Positions 1 through 8,857 of a stretch of DNA of 20,864 bases are shown piece after piece. The stretch is from Mnemiopsis leidyi (lineage: Eukaryota; Ctenophora; Tentaculata; Lobata; Bolinopsidae), in the NCBI GenBank assembly GCA_000226015.1, contig JH152909.1, positions 34,196 through 55,059 of the forward strand, given 5' to 3'. The position numbers and the translations under genes were made by a program. Each line of letters starts with the position of its first letter. The stretch's first letter is position 1. The notes under the pieces were generated by a model, which ran no database searches, was not told the DNA's origin, and worked only from the letters and a program-made list of their open reading frames with translations.

Positions 1-5
1 CCTAG

Positions 6-284
6 CGATTACTTCCACCTTCACGAAAGAACAGCTCAGCAGCAAACCAGTCTTTGTTTGATAATTCATTTGCAGTTCAAGGGCCGAAGTTATGGAACGC
101 AATGCCCTACCACCTGAATGTCATTCAAAACCTCGAGCAATTCAAAGACCAGCTCACCAAGTTCATGCTATCCCTCCCTGATATGCCACCAATCAGGGGA
201 TTCACTCCACCTAACTCCAATTCTCTACTGTGCTGGCGAAATGACCGAGGAACAACCTCGCTCTGGGGTGGTCGGATGATCTGA
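6..284 (+). mobile_element. Non-LTR retrotransposon (LINE) ORF2, C-terminal fragment
   Basis: The frame reads from base 6 to the stop at 282-284. It contains the tail motif of CR1/L2/Rex-like LINE polyproteins: SFAVQGPKLWNAMP, then a short helix with FKDQLTKFMLSLPD, then a proline-glycine turn and NSNSLLCW. In these elements this segment follows the reverse transcriptase domain and closes ORF2. Everything upstream, including endonuclease and RT, lies outside the window. A TAG at 3-5 in the same frame suggests the copy may be decayed, although only one codon of context remains before the edge. The sequence after 284 is probably the 3' tail, but I cannot see a clear end, polyA run or target-site duplication. 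The family comes from motif memory; the exact clade is uncertain. Confidence 0.75.
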
Positions 285-518
285 TGGCCCTATCAACTTT
301 TGATGAAACTCAACATAGGTCACATAGGTAGGTATCTAATTTTTATTAAAGATGAAAGGGTGACATATTTGATCGATGGAAAGTTTTAACATCTTCGTTA
401 CATTCAGTGCAACACTACAAAACATATTGCAACAAATTTAAGACAACAATTACAAAATTTATATCAGCGTGCTCTATCTAGCAAATAAGCTCGCTCCAAA
501 AAGTTATTAAATTGGCAG

Positions 519-835
519 CTACGCTGTGCGACCAGCATCCACCTGCCAGTTAAGCACGTGCTGGTCCAGGTAAGAGATCACATGCTGATGCAAGGGCCTG
601 ACATCGCTATGTCTAGTCGTAAAACAGCTCTTCTTAACACTTACCTTCAACCGGTGGTAACTTTTTTTAACAGTTTCAATTACCTTCCTTGCACCTGAGT
701 GATTAGAAATCAAAACGTTGACGCTTAAAACTTACTTTTAACGATGTGTTGTAATCTTCGCACGTGGTCTGGTAATCTCTTGGTGGGCGGTGGAACTGGA
801 TGCTTGTTGTCAGGAAGCCTCACCTGACGAATGTA
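519..835 (-). CDS. 3' part of an unidentified spliced gene (tentative)
   Basis: On the minus strand a 100-base open stretch (835-736) translates to a charged, proline-rich segment containing RLPDNKHPVPPPTKRLPDHV. It ends at a textbook donor, AAAA|GTAAGT. Only 41 bases later an acceptor (TCTAATCACTCAG) opens a second stretch in matching phase (694 downward), giving a lysine-rich helix with ARKVIETVKKSYHRLK. That frame stays open to a TAG at 519-521. Another donor, AAG|GTAAGTG at 645-640, could remove a 60-base in-frame piece with an acceptor before 584; keeping it is also possible. The left exon boundary is unsure (835 or 823). I do not recognise the protein. Base composition and splice signals favour a real gene, but the plus strand is also open over part of 770-840. 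Confidence 0.35.
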
Positions 836-841
836 CTTTTT

Positions 842-1394
842 GGAGTTTAAATTAATAAGTCATATAAGTGGTTAAATTGTTTTCCAAAGGATAAGGAAAA
901 TACGGACAAGTTAGTTTCGCGTGCCACTTTTGGAGTTTTGGAAACCCCGTTACCAAGGCTCTGACTGCTTGGGCTGTTTCATCACTTGCTCAAAGCTGCT
1001 TAGTGCTTAGCCATTACATTATTATAGTACAAATTGTGTTTCACAGATCTTAAGAAATTGAGAAAAGGGTCGAGTTCAAAACAAAATTTAACAATCACCC
1101 AATTAGAATTATTGACTAAATACATCAAAATCAAGCAAGCGAATCTAATTACTATAAGACCCAGTCTTACTATCTATAAAATGCAGAGACTTAGCTATGC
1201 CTCATTTACATCTTGCTTTTTTAGACATGTACATAAAAATTCCTGGTTGGGCTTAGCATGAAATTAAACCAAAAATGGTAGTTCGTCCTCATTAGTTCCC
1301 GATCGTAAGAATCAAGAATATGAAAACAAAATTTTGTCCAGCCGATGATATCCTCTTGTTTGGTATTGCAATGGCATGGAATGTCAAGAATACA
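842..1394. other. No recognisable gene
   Basis: This stretch lies between the tentative minus-strand exons and the 3' end of the first receptor gene. The 75-codon plus-strand frame at 1034-1261 has no recognisable motif. The upstream exons of the 519-835 gene could lie here: a piece near 910-1000 on the minus strand has splice-like borders, but its phase does not join the next exon. The 3' UTR of the receptor gene at 1395 should also fall in this stretch. Confidence 0.4.
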
Positions 1395-2621
1395 TTATGC
1401 GTCAAAGGAACAGATTTTTGTGGTTCCTCTTACACATTGTCTTAATGCTGAACCGCGCCAGACCAAAATCATCGGACTCAAAGTAGAATTGAGAAGTGGA
1501 ATGATTTGTTGAACAACAAACATTGTCCTGTAGAATCGTATGATCATTCCATCATCTGTCACTTTTGTAGCATCAAGGTAGTCCCAGTTCGAGTCGACTG
1601 AGGACCCCTTTAAAAACCAATCAGGGTAGAACATTGCGATACTGATGATGACGATGTTAATGGTGTTGCAGAAGACGAACACAATGGTCAGCATCATTAT
1701 CGTGTTAGTTACTTTTTTGTTGTTATTCTCGGATCCTGCAACCCCGGGTTTTCTCAAATAAGCTGTTTGTATCACCAGGCAGACTATTGCAAGGACACAT
1801 GGAACAACAAAAGCAATGAAGAATGTTCCATAAAGAGCAGCATTTTCAATGTAGGCTTTTATCGCTTTGTCCTCTTCAGCTCTTACCGAATATAATTTCA
1901 CTGACCAGGGTAACCGGGTTCCCAGAAACTCAGAAAGATGGTAGAACCCTGTAGCTGAGGTGTAGATGTAGTACCACAGGTAGAGATACTGTTTTCTGTT
2001 CTTGGCATCTTCTAGTTTTTCTGGAAAATCCGGTTTGCTTTCGGCTTCATATTCTGACCAATGCAATTCGATGTTGATCTGATGCTGCGTGTAGACCTCT
2101 CCTGCTGTTAACAATGTCCAAAACAATGTCATCAAACCTAAAGCGACGTAGATCCCAATTCTGCTAGGTTGACTAAACGGATCTCTTATCATGATGGTCC
2201 GGACAATACTCAACAATGCATTCAGGAAGATTGATATCCTAACTGAAATGCTGGAGATGAAGAAGGAGATGTAAGAACTGTATGCCATGGAGGGATAGAC
2301 AAAGTCCTTTTCTTTTTCTTTCATGTCAAGAGCCAAATACTGGATAAGACAAATTACAGTAGCAGATGCCCCAACAGCTACTAAGATGTCAGCGAAAGAC
2401 AGCAGACTGTAGATTAAGGAAACGACGTCATTTCTCGCTTTCTTCTTGTAGAAGTTGAAGACGGTGATGTTCAGAAATAGACAGATGATTATGAGAAGAG
2501 AACACAGAAGTATCATGCTGATTCCCCATGCCATGTCCTCTTCTCTGTACTCATACTTCAAGTAGTATGCGTTCATGTTCATGAACTCTGCGTGTATGCC
2601 GTTTGAAGATGGCCCGGTCAT
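1395..2621 (-). CDS. Divergent class A-like seven-transmembrane receptor (receptor A)
   Basis: An intact, intronless 408-residue protein with seven hydrophobic segments at roughly 32-57, 66-91, 114-145, 155-177, 262-289, 306-332 and 364-388. It aligns with rhodopsin-like GPCR landmarks: Asn in TM1 (LFLNITVF), FADIL in TM2, a lone conserved Arg at the end of TM3 (LSIVRT where DRY is usual), Trp in TM4, Pro in TM5 (FVVPCV), and NSTLSP in TM7 in place of NPxxY. TM6 lacks CWxP and reads CNTI. The loop between TM4 and TM5 is about 80 residues with no cysteine, so the usual TM3-loop disulphide is absent. There is no signal peptide; the N-tail is about 30 residues. The start is the first ATG after an in-frame TGA and sits in an A-rich context. 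The ligand is unknown. It is a close paralogue of the receptors at 4203-4649 and 5819-7345, all on the same strand. Confidence 0.85.
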   Translation of the reverse strand: MTGPSSNGIHAEFMNMNAYYLKYEYREEDMAWGISMILLCSLLIIICLFLNITVFNFYKKKARNDVVSLIYSLLSFADILVAVGASATVICLIQYLALDMKEKEKDFVYPSMAYSSYISFFISSISVRISIFLNALLSIVRTIMIRDPFSQPSRIGIYVALGLMTLFWTLLTAGEVYTQHQINIELHWSEYEAESKPDFPEKLEDAKNRKQYLYLWYYIYTSATGFYHLSEFLGTRLPWSVKLYSVRAEEDKAIKAYIENAALYGTFFIAFVVPCVLAIVCLVIQTAYLRKPGVAGSENNNKKVTNTIMMLTIVFVFCNTINIVIISIAMFYPDWFLKGSSVDSNWDYLDATKVTDDGMIIRFYRTMFVVQQIIPLLNSTLSPMILVWRGSALRQCVRGTTKICSFDA

Positions 2622-3794
2622 TTTTTTCTCAAATTCCCGTTTCCCAATATCTATTTCATCTCAGGCACTTTGAAGCAATGACGTGTATTTTCGATGATGG
2701 ATGCTGTACTCTGCTTTAAATGAATTATTTTTTACTTTTTAAGTCTTTTAAGAATGTTAGGAAGGAAAAGATTAGTTAGAAATTATTATCAAAGAGTTTA
2801 TGGAAATGGAAAAAATGCAATATTGTACACGTCTTAAAAATCTTTACAAAAGGACAAGAACAGAGAACCATACTGTGAACTTATAAAAAGAGTTTAAGAC
2901 TATATTACACTAACGAATAAAGGTAACGAATAAAGGCAGCTCTCTTCACATATCCATGCTAGAGTGATGTTCTAAATAGTACCGTGTGAAGAAAGCCTCG
3001 TGAATGAATGTTAAAGTGATCGAATTTCGTGTTCAGCGTTAGTAAGTGACTTTTAATTGTTCATTCTTGAAAAGTTTGGTCGGGCCCTCAGAAACACTGC
3101 TTGAAGAATTTTAAAGCCACTGTAATGATATTGGCCATATAGTAGGAAAGTAAGAGCATCTTACATGTATCTACTGACCGGCTGTAAAGATTTAAAGATC
3201 AAGGACTTGTTGGAATAATCGAAGGTGCAGTAATTATCAATTGGTCAAACCTTCGCTTTTTTTGTCTAACTGTCCGCAATTTTAGACAGCTATCGCCTTT
3301 ACGCTTCTCTCTTAACCTGATTGAATTTAATTTGCTAAAATATTTTGTCCGTAATCTGCCAATGGAAATTTTAATTTTGCCCGATTATTTGTAATCAGTC
3401 AAGCTTTAGATATGATTGAACAAGTCACACGCAACTGCACGAGCTAGACCAAGAAACTTATTAAGTAAATAACTTTGCGTAGGACGAACGTCTTGCGGAG
3501 TGTTACTCATGGGTCATTTTCACTTTTATGACGAACATGAACTTTTAGCGTTATGGTATCACACCATTCGCTAAAAGAGCATAAGAGCAACTTTGAAGAA
3601 CAATATGTCGATAAGTCTATAGTATGTAAGGCATTCCCATCACTGGCGCCGTAGCAGTTAGGACGAATTTTTTTTATAGACTGTTTTTAGGAAATTGTAG
3701 GTTACTACTTATCAATTATGAAATGAGGAAGAACCAACGTCAGGATTATTTGGGTGGAGTCGGAAATTTTTTCTATCAAATGAAATCGAAATAG
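2622..3794. other. Intergenic spacer; 5' flank of receptor A
   Basis: No ORF, exon pair or RNA gene is visible. It should hold the promoter of receptor A, transcribed leftward, but I see no clear TATA box or initiator. The one local oddity is a 13-base tandem duplication, taacgaataaagg, at 2911-2923 and 2924-2936. Confidence 0.5.
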
Positions 3795-4089
3795 ATTAGT
3801 CGTATCTGGGACTTTTTAGGGAACTTTTTTACTCGAAATAATTTCGAACAGACGCGTTCGTATTCATTCTCAAATTATTTGTACAATAGTAGTGTTGAAA
3901 TTATTAAAACTTTTTAATACTTTCAACACTACTACTATACAAATAATTTGAGAATGAATACAAAAACGTCTGTTCGAAATTATTTCGAGTAAGAAAGTTT
4001 CCTAAAAGATCGCATTTCTTAGTCAAACAGATAAAATTAACATTCAAGGGTCAAGATTTCAAGTTAACATTCAAATTAGTCGTATCTGG
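3795..4089. repeat. 15-bp direct repeats bracketing the palindrome
   Basis: The 15-mer attagtcgtatctgg occurs at 3795-3809 and again at 4075-4089, in the same orientation. The first copy abuts the left arm of the palindrome; the second lies about 65 bases beyond the right arm. This layout could be a long target-site duplication around an inserted foldback element, or a local duplication. A second small repeat, taacattcaa, occurs twice between the palindrome and the right copy. Confidence 0.6.
3811..4010. repeat. Near-perfect ~200-bp palindrome (foldback / hairpin)
   Basis: The left arm (3811-3909) and right arm (3912-4010) are reverse complements almost to the centre, leaving a loop of only a few bases in the ttaaaactttttaa run. 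In the inner 70 bases of each arm (3831-3900 against 3921-3991) I count five or six mismatches. The outer 20 bases match more loosely, with one or two indels. The arms are AT-rich and contain the self-complementary motif ttcgaaattatttcgag. There is no coding potential. Such a structure could be a foldback or MITE-like transposon, a cruciform-forming site, or the template for a long hairpin RNA. Confidence 0.85.
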
Positions 4090-4202
4090 CCAACCGTATA
4101 ATCCGCTCAATCGGAATGCCGCAACTCATAGACAACTCTGGGTGCGTGTAAAGAGTAAGGGAATAATCCAATATGTTGAGTGAGACTTGAGTCTTCACAG
4201 GG

Positions 4203-4649
4203 AATAGAGATGAAGAAAGATATGTAGGAACCTTATGTCATGGAGGGATAGACAAGGTTCTTCTCCTTGTCTTCCATGTCTAGAGCCAAATACTGGATTA
4301 GACAGATAACGGTTGTTGATGCTCCCACTGCAACTAACATGTCAGCAGAGGACATGAGACTGTAGATTAAAGATACAACATCATCCGTCGCTTTCTTTTT
4401 GTAGAACTTCAATACAGTTGTGTTCAGATATAGACAGATGATTATGAGAAGAGTACACAGAAGTATCATACTTATTCCCCATGCCATGTCCTTTTCTCTG
4501 TACTCATACTTCAAGTAGTAAACTTCCATTGACAAGAATTCTCCGTTTATTCCTTTATCATCTAATTCTTCGTTGCCCGGTTTATCTCTCGGAGGCGGAT
4601 TAGGAGGAAGTGGACGCAAATCATTATCGTGTGGAGGTCGTTTTTTCAC
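4203..4649 (-). pseudogene. Truncated receptor pseudogene (receptor B)
   Basis: The minus-strand frame from 4649 encodes a proline-rich tail and then the shared receptor block LDDKGINGEFLSMEVYYLKY, TM1, TM2 (SSADMLVAVGAS) and the loop ending YPSMT. A TAA at 4235-4233 follows, replacing a Tyr codon present in the two sister genes. Beyond the stop the same frame still matches the sisters for about nine codons (SYISFFIS) and then homology ends near 4203. TM3 to TM7 are missing. The frame also has no ATG at its 5' end: the first codon after an in-frame TAA region is GTG, and the first Met is inside the conserved block. A stop, a lost 3' half and no evident start make a pseudogene the best reading. 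A 5' exon further right is an alternative for the missing start. Confidence 0.85.
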
Positions 4650-5818
4650 TATTTTTTAATCTTTACTGAACTATGAAATTTTAAATTTCCAACCAGACTT
4701 ATTATCACGTGCTTTATTACCAGCTGTTATGAAGTCATGAGATGTAAGTTTAAAGCTATTTGAGGCCAAGGAAAGAGTTAGCAAATTTACGGCTCAAATT
4801 AATTGCCAAGTGGCAATTCTGCTAATCTGTTCCTGACGCGCGGCGACCTAATACCATAGGTCAATCTTTCGATCTGAAAATAGGTATACTTTTACTATAA
4901 AAATATCATTTATTTTGAAACAAGACCAGACCGGATTCCATTTTTACAGTATTTATGGTTGGTTGGTTAGTGTTCTCATACAGCTTCATCTTTAAGTGAT
5001 CAAAATAGAGGCTTGAGTTATCAGGAAATCGGTTTTCCAAAATACTTCGAATTATTTTTTAGTAGAACTATCAAATATGGCGAGAACTTAATTGTTCAAA
5101 GTGCTGCATTGGGATGAATTAGCGGTGCGAAAACTGATGAAGGGTAGGTAGGTTGCTTAAAAAATTCTCGTAGTGCTAAGTGAAAAATTGACTCTTGCTA
5201 TCGGTACTCGTTTATTGATTTAAAAATTCTGGAGTCATTTTGCAGATAATTTGTTAGTTAAGTTTTATTTCAGCAATTGTTCAGCAGCTAACTAATACCA
5301 TATTACAATAACTTCATAGCTACCAGCTCATAAGCAAACAAAATCGAATCGTTTTCCAATTCCAGTCACCCTAGTTGTGTTATTTACAGTCAATTTTTGA
5401 GTTCATGGGGTAAAGTGCTCACCATGGCCTTAAGCCATAATACACAAAACTTCTTCCTTTAGTTAAGGTTGAAGTTGACATTTAAATTTGTGACCGAAAT
5501 TATTTATTCGACATTTCATCAATCTGCAATCGTGTCAGTGTTGAGCGTTAGAACCCGTCCTTCTGAGTTCTCTCGTTGGAATGAAGGGAAGAAAAAAGTC
5601 ATTTTGTGTTCTTTCGTAGACTTCCCTTTTCATTGAAGTTGATTACCGGTATACTGTTACTTGTCATATTGAGAATTATATGCTTAATCTTAACAAATCT
5701 GAATAGTTGGACTTAGGGGCGAGGGTCCGAGCCTCTGGGTCGAGTTGATGGGGGACGGAGGAAGGAATATAGAACTGGTTATGTACATGTGAAGAAGATT
5801 AAGGTAAGCATCTTGATT
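4650..5818. other. Intergenic spacer between receptors B and C
   Basis: No gene or exon pair is seen on either strand. The 3' UTR of receptor C (minus strand) should occupy the right part; a possible reverse-strand polyA signal (tttatt) lies near 5500. The remaining sequence is plain AT-rich DNA. Confidence 0.45.
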
Positions 5819-7345
5819 TCAACACGCATCAATTTTGGTTTGGACCCTGCTTAAGCTTAGAGGGGAAACCTGTTTGCTTCCTGTACCTAAAATTGTCTTG
5901 ATGTATTCTTTGAGCGCTGTGCCTCGCCATATCAGAACAACTGGACTCAAGGTCGAATTTATCAACGGGAGAAGCTGAAGTACAGCAAACATGGCCCGGT
6001 AAAACCCAATAATGTCATCATCATTGGTAACCCCTCCGCTTTGGCCTTCATCGGACCTGAACCAGGTTTTATAAAACATGGCAATACTGATGATGATGAT
6101 GTTCAGTGCATTGCATAACACAAATATCAACGTCAGCATCATGATTGTGTTGGTTACCTTTTTATTGTTGGTGTTTTCGGACCTTCCAACGCTCGGTTTC
6201 CTCAAATAAGCTGTCTGTATGACCAAACAGACTATGGAAACCATGCAAGGAGCCACAAAGGCCACACAAAATGTGCCGTACAGGGAGGCATTTTCGCAGA
6301 CGGTTTTGGTCGCTCTATTGTTGCTAGTGTCTACTCCAAGGGTGTAAAGAGACGCTGACCATACAGGGAATCTGCTGCCAAGAGATTCTATGATGAAGTT
6401 GTAGCCGGTAGCCGATGTGTAGATGTAGTACCATAGGTAGAGATACTGCTTTCTGTTCTTGTCGTCCTCTTCTTGCGGTTCTGATGGGGTACTGTTGGCG
6501 TATGTAGTCCAGTGACCTTCTATTCCAACTAAATCGATTGTGTATATTTCGCCCGTGGTAAGGAATGTCCATAATAATGTCGCCACACCAACAGCTATGC
6601 AAATCCAAGTTTTGCTCGGTTGACTAAATGGATCTCCAATCATGATTGTCCGGACTATACTCAACAATGCATTCAGGAAGATTGATACCCTAACTGAAAT
6701 GCTAGAGATGAAGAAGGAGATGTAAGAACTGTATATCATGAAAGGATAGACAAAGTCCTTTTCCTTTTCTTTCATGTCAAGAGCCAAATACTGGATAAGA
6801 CAAATTACAGTAGCAGATGCCCCAACAGCTACTAAGATGTCAGCGAAAGACAGCAGACTGTAGATTAAGGAAACGACGTCATTTCTCGCTTTTTTCTTGT
6901 AGAAGTTGAAGACGGTGATGTTCAGAAATAGACAGATGATTATGAGAAGAGAACACAGAAGTATCATGCTGATTCCCCATGCCATGTCCTTTTCTCTGTA
7001 CTCATACTTCAAGTAGTAAACTTCCATCGACAAGAATTCCCCATTAATTCCTTTATCATCCAACTGCTCAACAACTGGTTTAAATGTATTATTCGGAGGA
7101 CCAGGTCTAAATGTATCGTTCAGAGGAACTGGTCCAAATGTATCGTTCATAGGACCTAGTCTAAATGTATCGTTCTGAGGACCAGGTCTAAATGTATCGT
7201 TTAGAGGAACTGGTCCAAATGTATCGTTCATAGGACCTAGTCTAAATGTATCGTTCTGAGTAACTGGTCCAAATGTATCGTTTGGTGGTGGAAACTGACC
7301 ATTATTGGGTATCGAACCTTTCTTCGGGAATTGCTTAAAGTACAT
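5819..7345 (-). CDS. Divergent seven-transmembrane receptor with repeat-bearing N-tail (receptor C)
   Basis: An intact, intronless 508-residue protein. Residues 1-21 are short and proline-rich. Residues 22-93 are eight 9-residue repeats, and 94-122 hold the block shared with receptor B (LDDKGINGEFLSMEVYYL). Seven membrane segments then follow, at about 123-148, 157-182, 205-236, 246-268, 355-382, 400-425 and 450-480. Key GPCR positions match receptor A: FADIL in TM2, a lone Arg at the TM3 end (SIVRT), Trp in TM4, Pro in TM5 (FVAPCM), and NSTLSP in TM7. The TM4-TM5 loop is again about 80 residues and holds the shared block NRKQYLYLWYYIYTSATG at 297-314. The start ATG directly follows an in-frame TAG. 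There is no signal peptide; TM1 probably acts as signal anchor. Ligand and G protein are unknown. TM1-TM3 DNA is nearly identical to receptor A. Confidence 0.87.
   Translation of the reverse strand: MYFKQFPKKGSIPNNGQFPPPNDTFGPVTQNDTFRLGPMNDTFGPVPLNDTFRPGPQNDTFRLGPMNDTFGPVPLNDTFRPGPPNNTFKPVVEQLDDKGINGEFLSMEVYYLKYEYREKDMAWGISMILLCSLLIIICLFLNITVFNFYKKKARNDVVSLIYSLLSFADILVAVGASATVICLIQYLALDMKEKEKDFVYPFMIYSSYISFFISSISVRVSIFLNALLSIVRTIMIGDPFSQPSKTWICIAVGVATLLWTFLTTGEIYTIDLVGIEGHWTTYANSTPSEPQEEDDKNRKQYLYLWYYIYTSATGYNFIIESLGSRFPVWSASLYTLGVDTSNNRATKTVCENASLYGTFCVAFVAPCMVSIVCLVIQTAYLRKPSVGRSENTNNKKVTNTIMMLTLIFVLCNALNIIIISIAMFYKTWFRSDEGQSGGVTNDDDIIGFYRAMFAVLQLLPLINSTLSPVVLIWRGTALKEYIKTILGTGSKQVSPLSLSRVQTKIDAC
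7067..7282 (-). repeat. Coding 27-bp tandem repeat, 8 units, one N-glycosylation sequon each
   Basis: Eight 27-base units encode NDTFxxxxx (last unit NNTF) at residues 22-93 of receptor C. The order shows a higher-order period of three units (81 bases): the set RLGPM, GPVPL, RPGP(Q/P) occurs twice, flanked by a single unit at each end. Every unit carries Asn-Asp-Thr or Asn-Asn-Thr, so the predicted extracellular tail has eight evenly spaced sequons. Confidence 0.92.
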
Positions 7346-7494
7346 CTATCCTTCCTTTTCCAATCTTGATTCCTATAGAATATTGACGTTTAATTGGAAC
7401 AATAGATTAATGCTCATCTTAGACCCTTATATTTCTATATTTAGTTGCGAAATTTCAAACACAGCAACACGAAATTTCATTGGTATATCAGGCC

Positions 7495-8100
7495 GGTAAA
7501 TATCTATCTGGTAAATATCTATCTGGTTAATATAAGGGTAGTGGCCCTATCATGAAAAATAGAAAAGCAAAAAGTTGCAACCCCTATAGTATAACCACTT
7601 AAAGTGTGGTATTCGATCCGACCCGAGGGCCTTTTGGGGCCTTTAAAGGCCTTAATCTGAAGATAAAAATGTTTAACTTTGAGCTGGAAGATGCGTTAGA
7701 CCAGTATTGTGACGTAAAATTTGATAAGGAATCTGAATTCGTTGGTTTTGAAACCGAAAAAATTAAGTGGCCCCAAAGTGACCCCTTGTAAGGCCCAAAA
7801 GTGGAAAATGCCAACTTTGATTAAGATGAAAAGTACGACCAGCATTTAGACGTGAAATTGCGACAAGGACACATCGCGTTTGCGACAGATCTTTCTGGTA
7901 AATATCTATGTGGTAAAAATTATTCTGGTAACATCTATGTGAAGTTGTCCATCTCGTTAATATCTATATATAGTAAATATCTATCTGGTGAATCTATATC
8001 TGGGAAATATATATCTCGTAAATATCTGATCTGGTAAACATCTTTACTATCTGGCAAATATCTATCTAGTGAATATAAGATCTGGTAAACATCTATCTAT
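7495..8100. repeat. Degenerate 15-bp minisatellite, two blocks
   Basis: The unit is close to ggtaaatatctatct. About two and a half copies lie at 7495-7532 and a longer degenerate run at 7891-8100. Between the blocks, 7533-7890 is other sequence with two loosely similar segments (near 7700 and 7845, both gaccag then gacgt). In one frame the second block reads as SGKYL-like repeats, but nothing suggests it is translated. Confidence 0.75.
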
Positions 8101-8609
8101 TGCAGCCACCGGTGCAAAAAAATGGCTAACTGGAATTCAGCTGGTCCACCCAGCCATTTACGTATATACTTTCCCACAATCACCACTTAAAACGTTACTT
8201 AGCTTTAGGAAAAAGTTAAAACTTGAAAGAGATAGAATTACTAACCCATCAACATTTGTAATTAAAGGGTCACTAATCATTGGTTATTGAGATGTCGACT
8301 TAGGTCAAAACTCTTTAACATTAACTATTGTGTCTTTAATTAATAATAATTCAATAATTATGACAATTATATGTCGTATTTAATTGATGCCCTTTTGTAG
8401 GTCCTATTAATTTAATTGTAGATCATGTGACGAATCTAATAATTTGCTAGCTCTCTTATTATAATAAGATTAAAAAACTAGGTACAGTAAAACCATGATT
8501 TTTTTTCGGGGGAAAGGGTTAAGGCCCACTAAATCTGGGGCCATGTAAATCGAATTTGAGCCAAGTATGGCTCAATCTTGACCGAAATAGTTGCCAATGT
8601 CCGCAGTAA

Positions 8610-8820
8610 TCGAAATATAGTTCCTATGTCTCTATAATCGACAAAATGGTTTCTATATTTGACAATATGGTTCCTATATTTGACAATATGGTTCCTATAT
8701 TTGGCAATATTGTTCCTTTATCCGACAAATTGATCCTATATTCGACAATATTGTTCCTATATTCGACAATATTGTTCCTATATCTGACAATATGGTTCTT
8801 ATATCTGACAATACAGTTTC
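8610..8820. repeat. 21-bp minisatellite, about ten copies
   Basis: The unit is close to gacaatatggttcctatatt, with variants tcgacaatattgtt and tctgacaatatggtt. The central copies are almost identical and both ends degenerate. The repeat can be read as a hydrophobic ORF on the plus strand, which I take as accidental. Confidence 0.85.
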
Positions 8821-8857
8821 TGAATCCTGTGCTCTAGCTGCACTACTCTGTGGATAC

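Noticed and set aside
7852-8037. ORF with SGKYL-like repeats
   Set aside because: It is the translation of the degenerate 15-bp minisatellite; the units drift out of frame and there is no supporting context.
8646-8837. Hydrophobic ORF (FDNMVPIFDN repeats)
   Set aside because: It follows from reading a 21-bp non-coding tandem array, where a length divisible by three keeps a frame open by chance.
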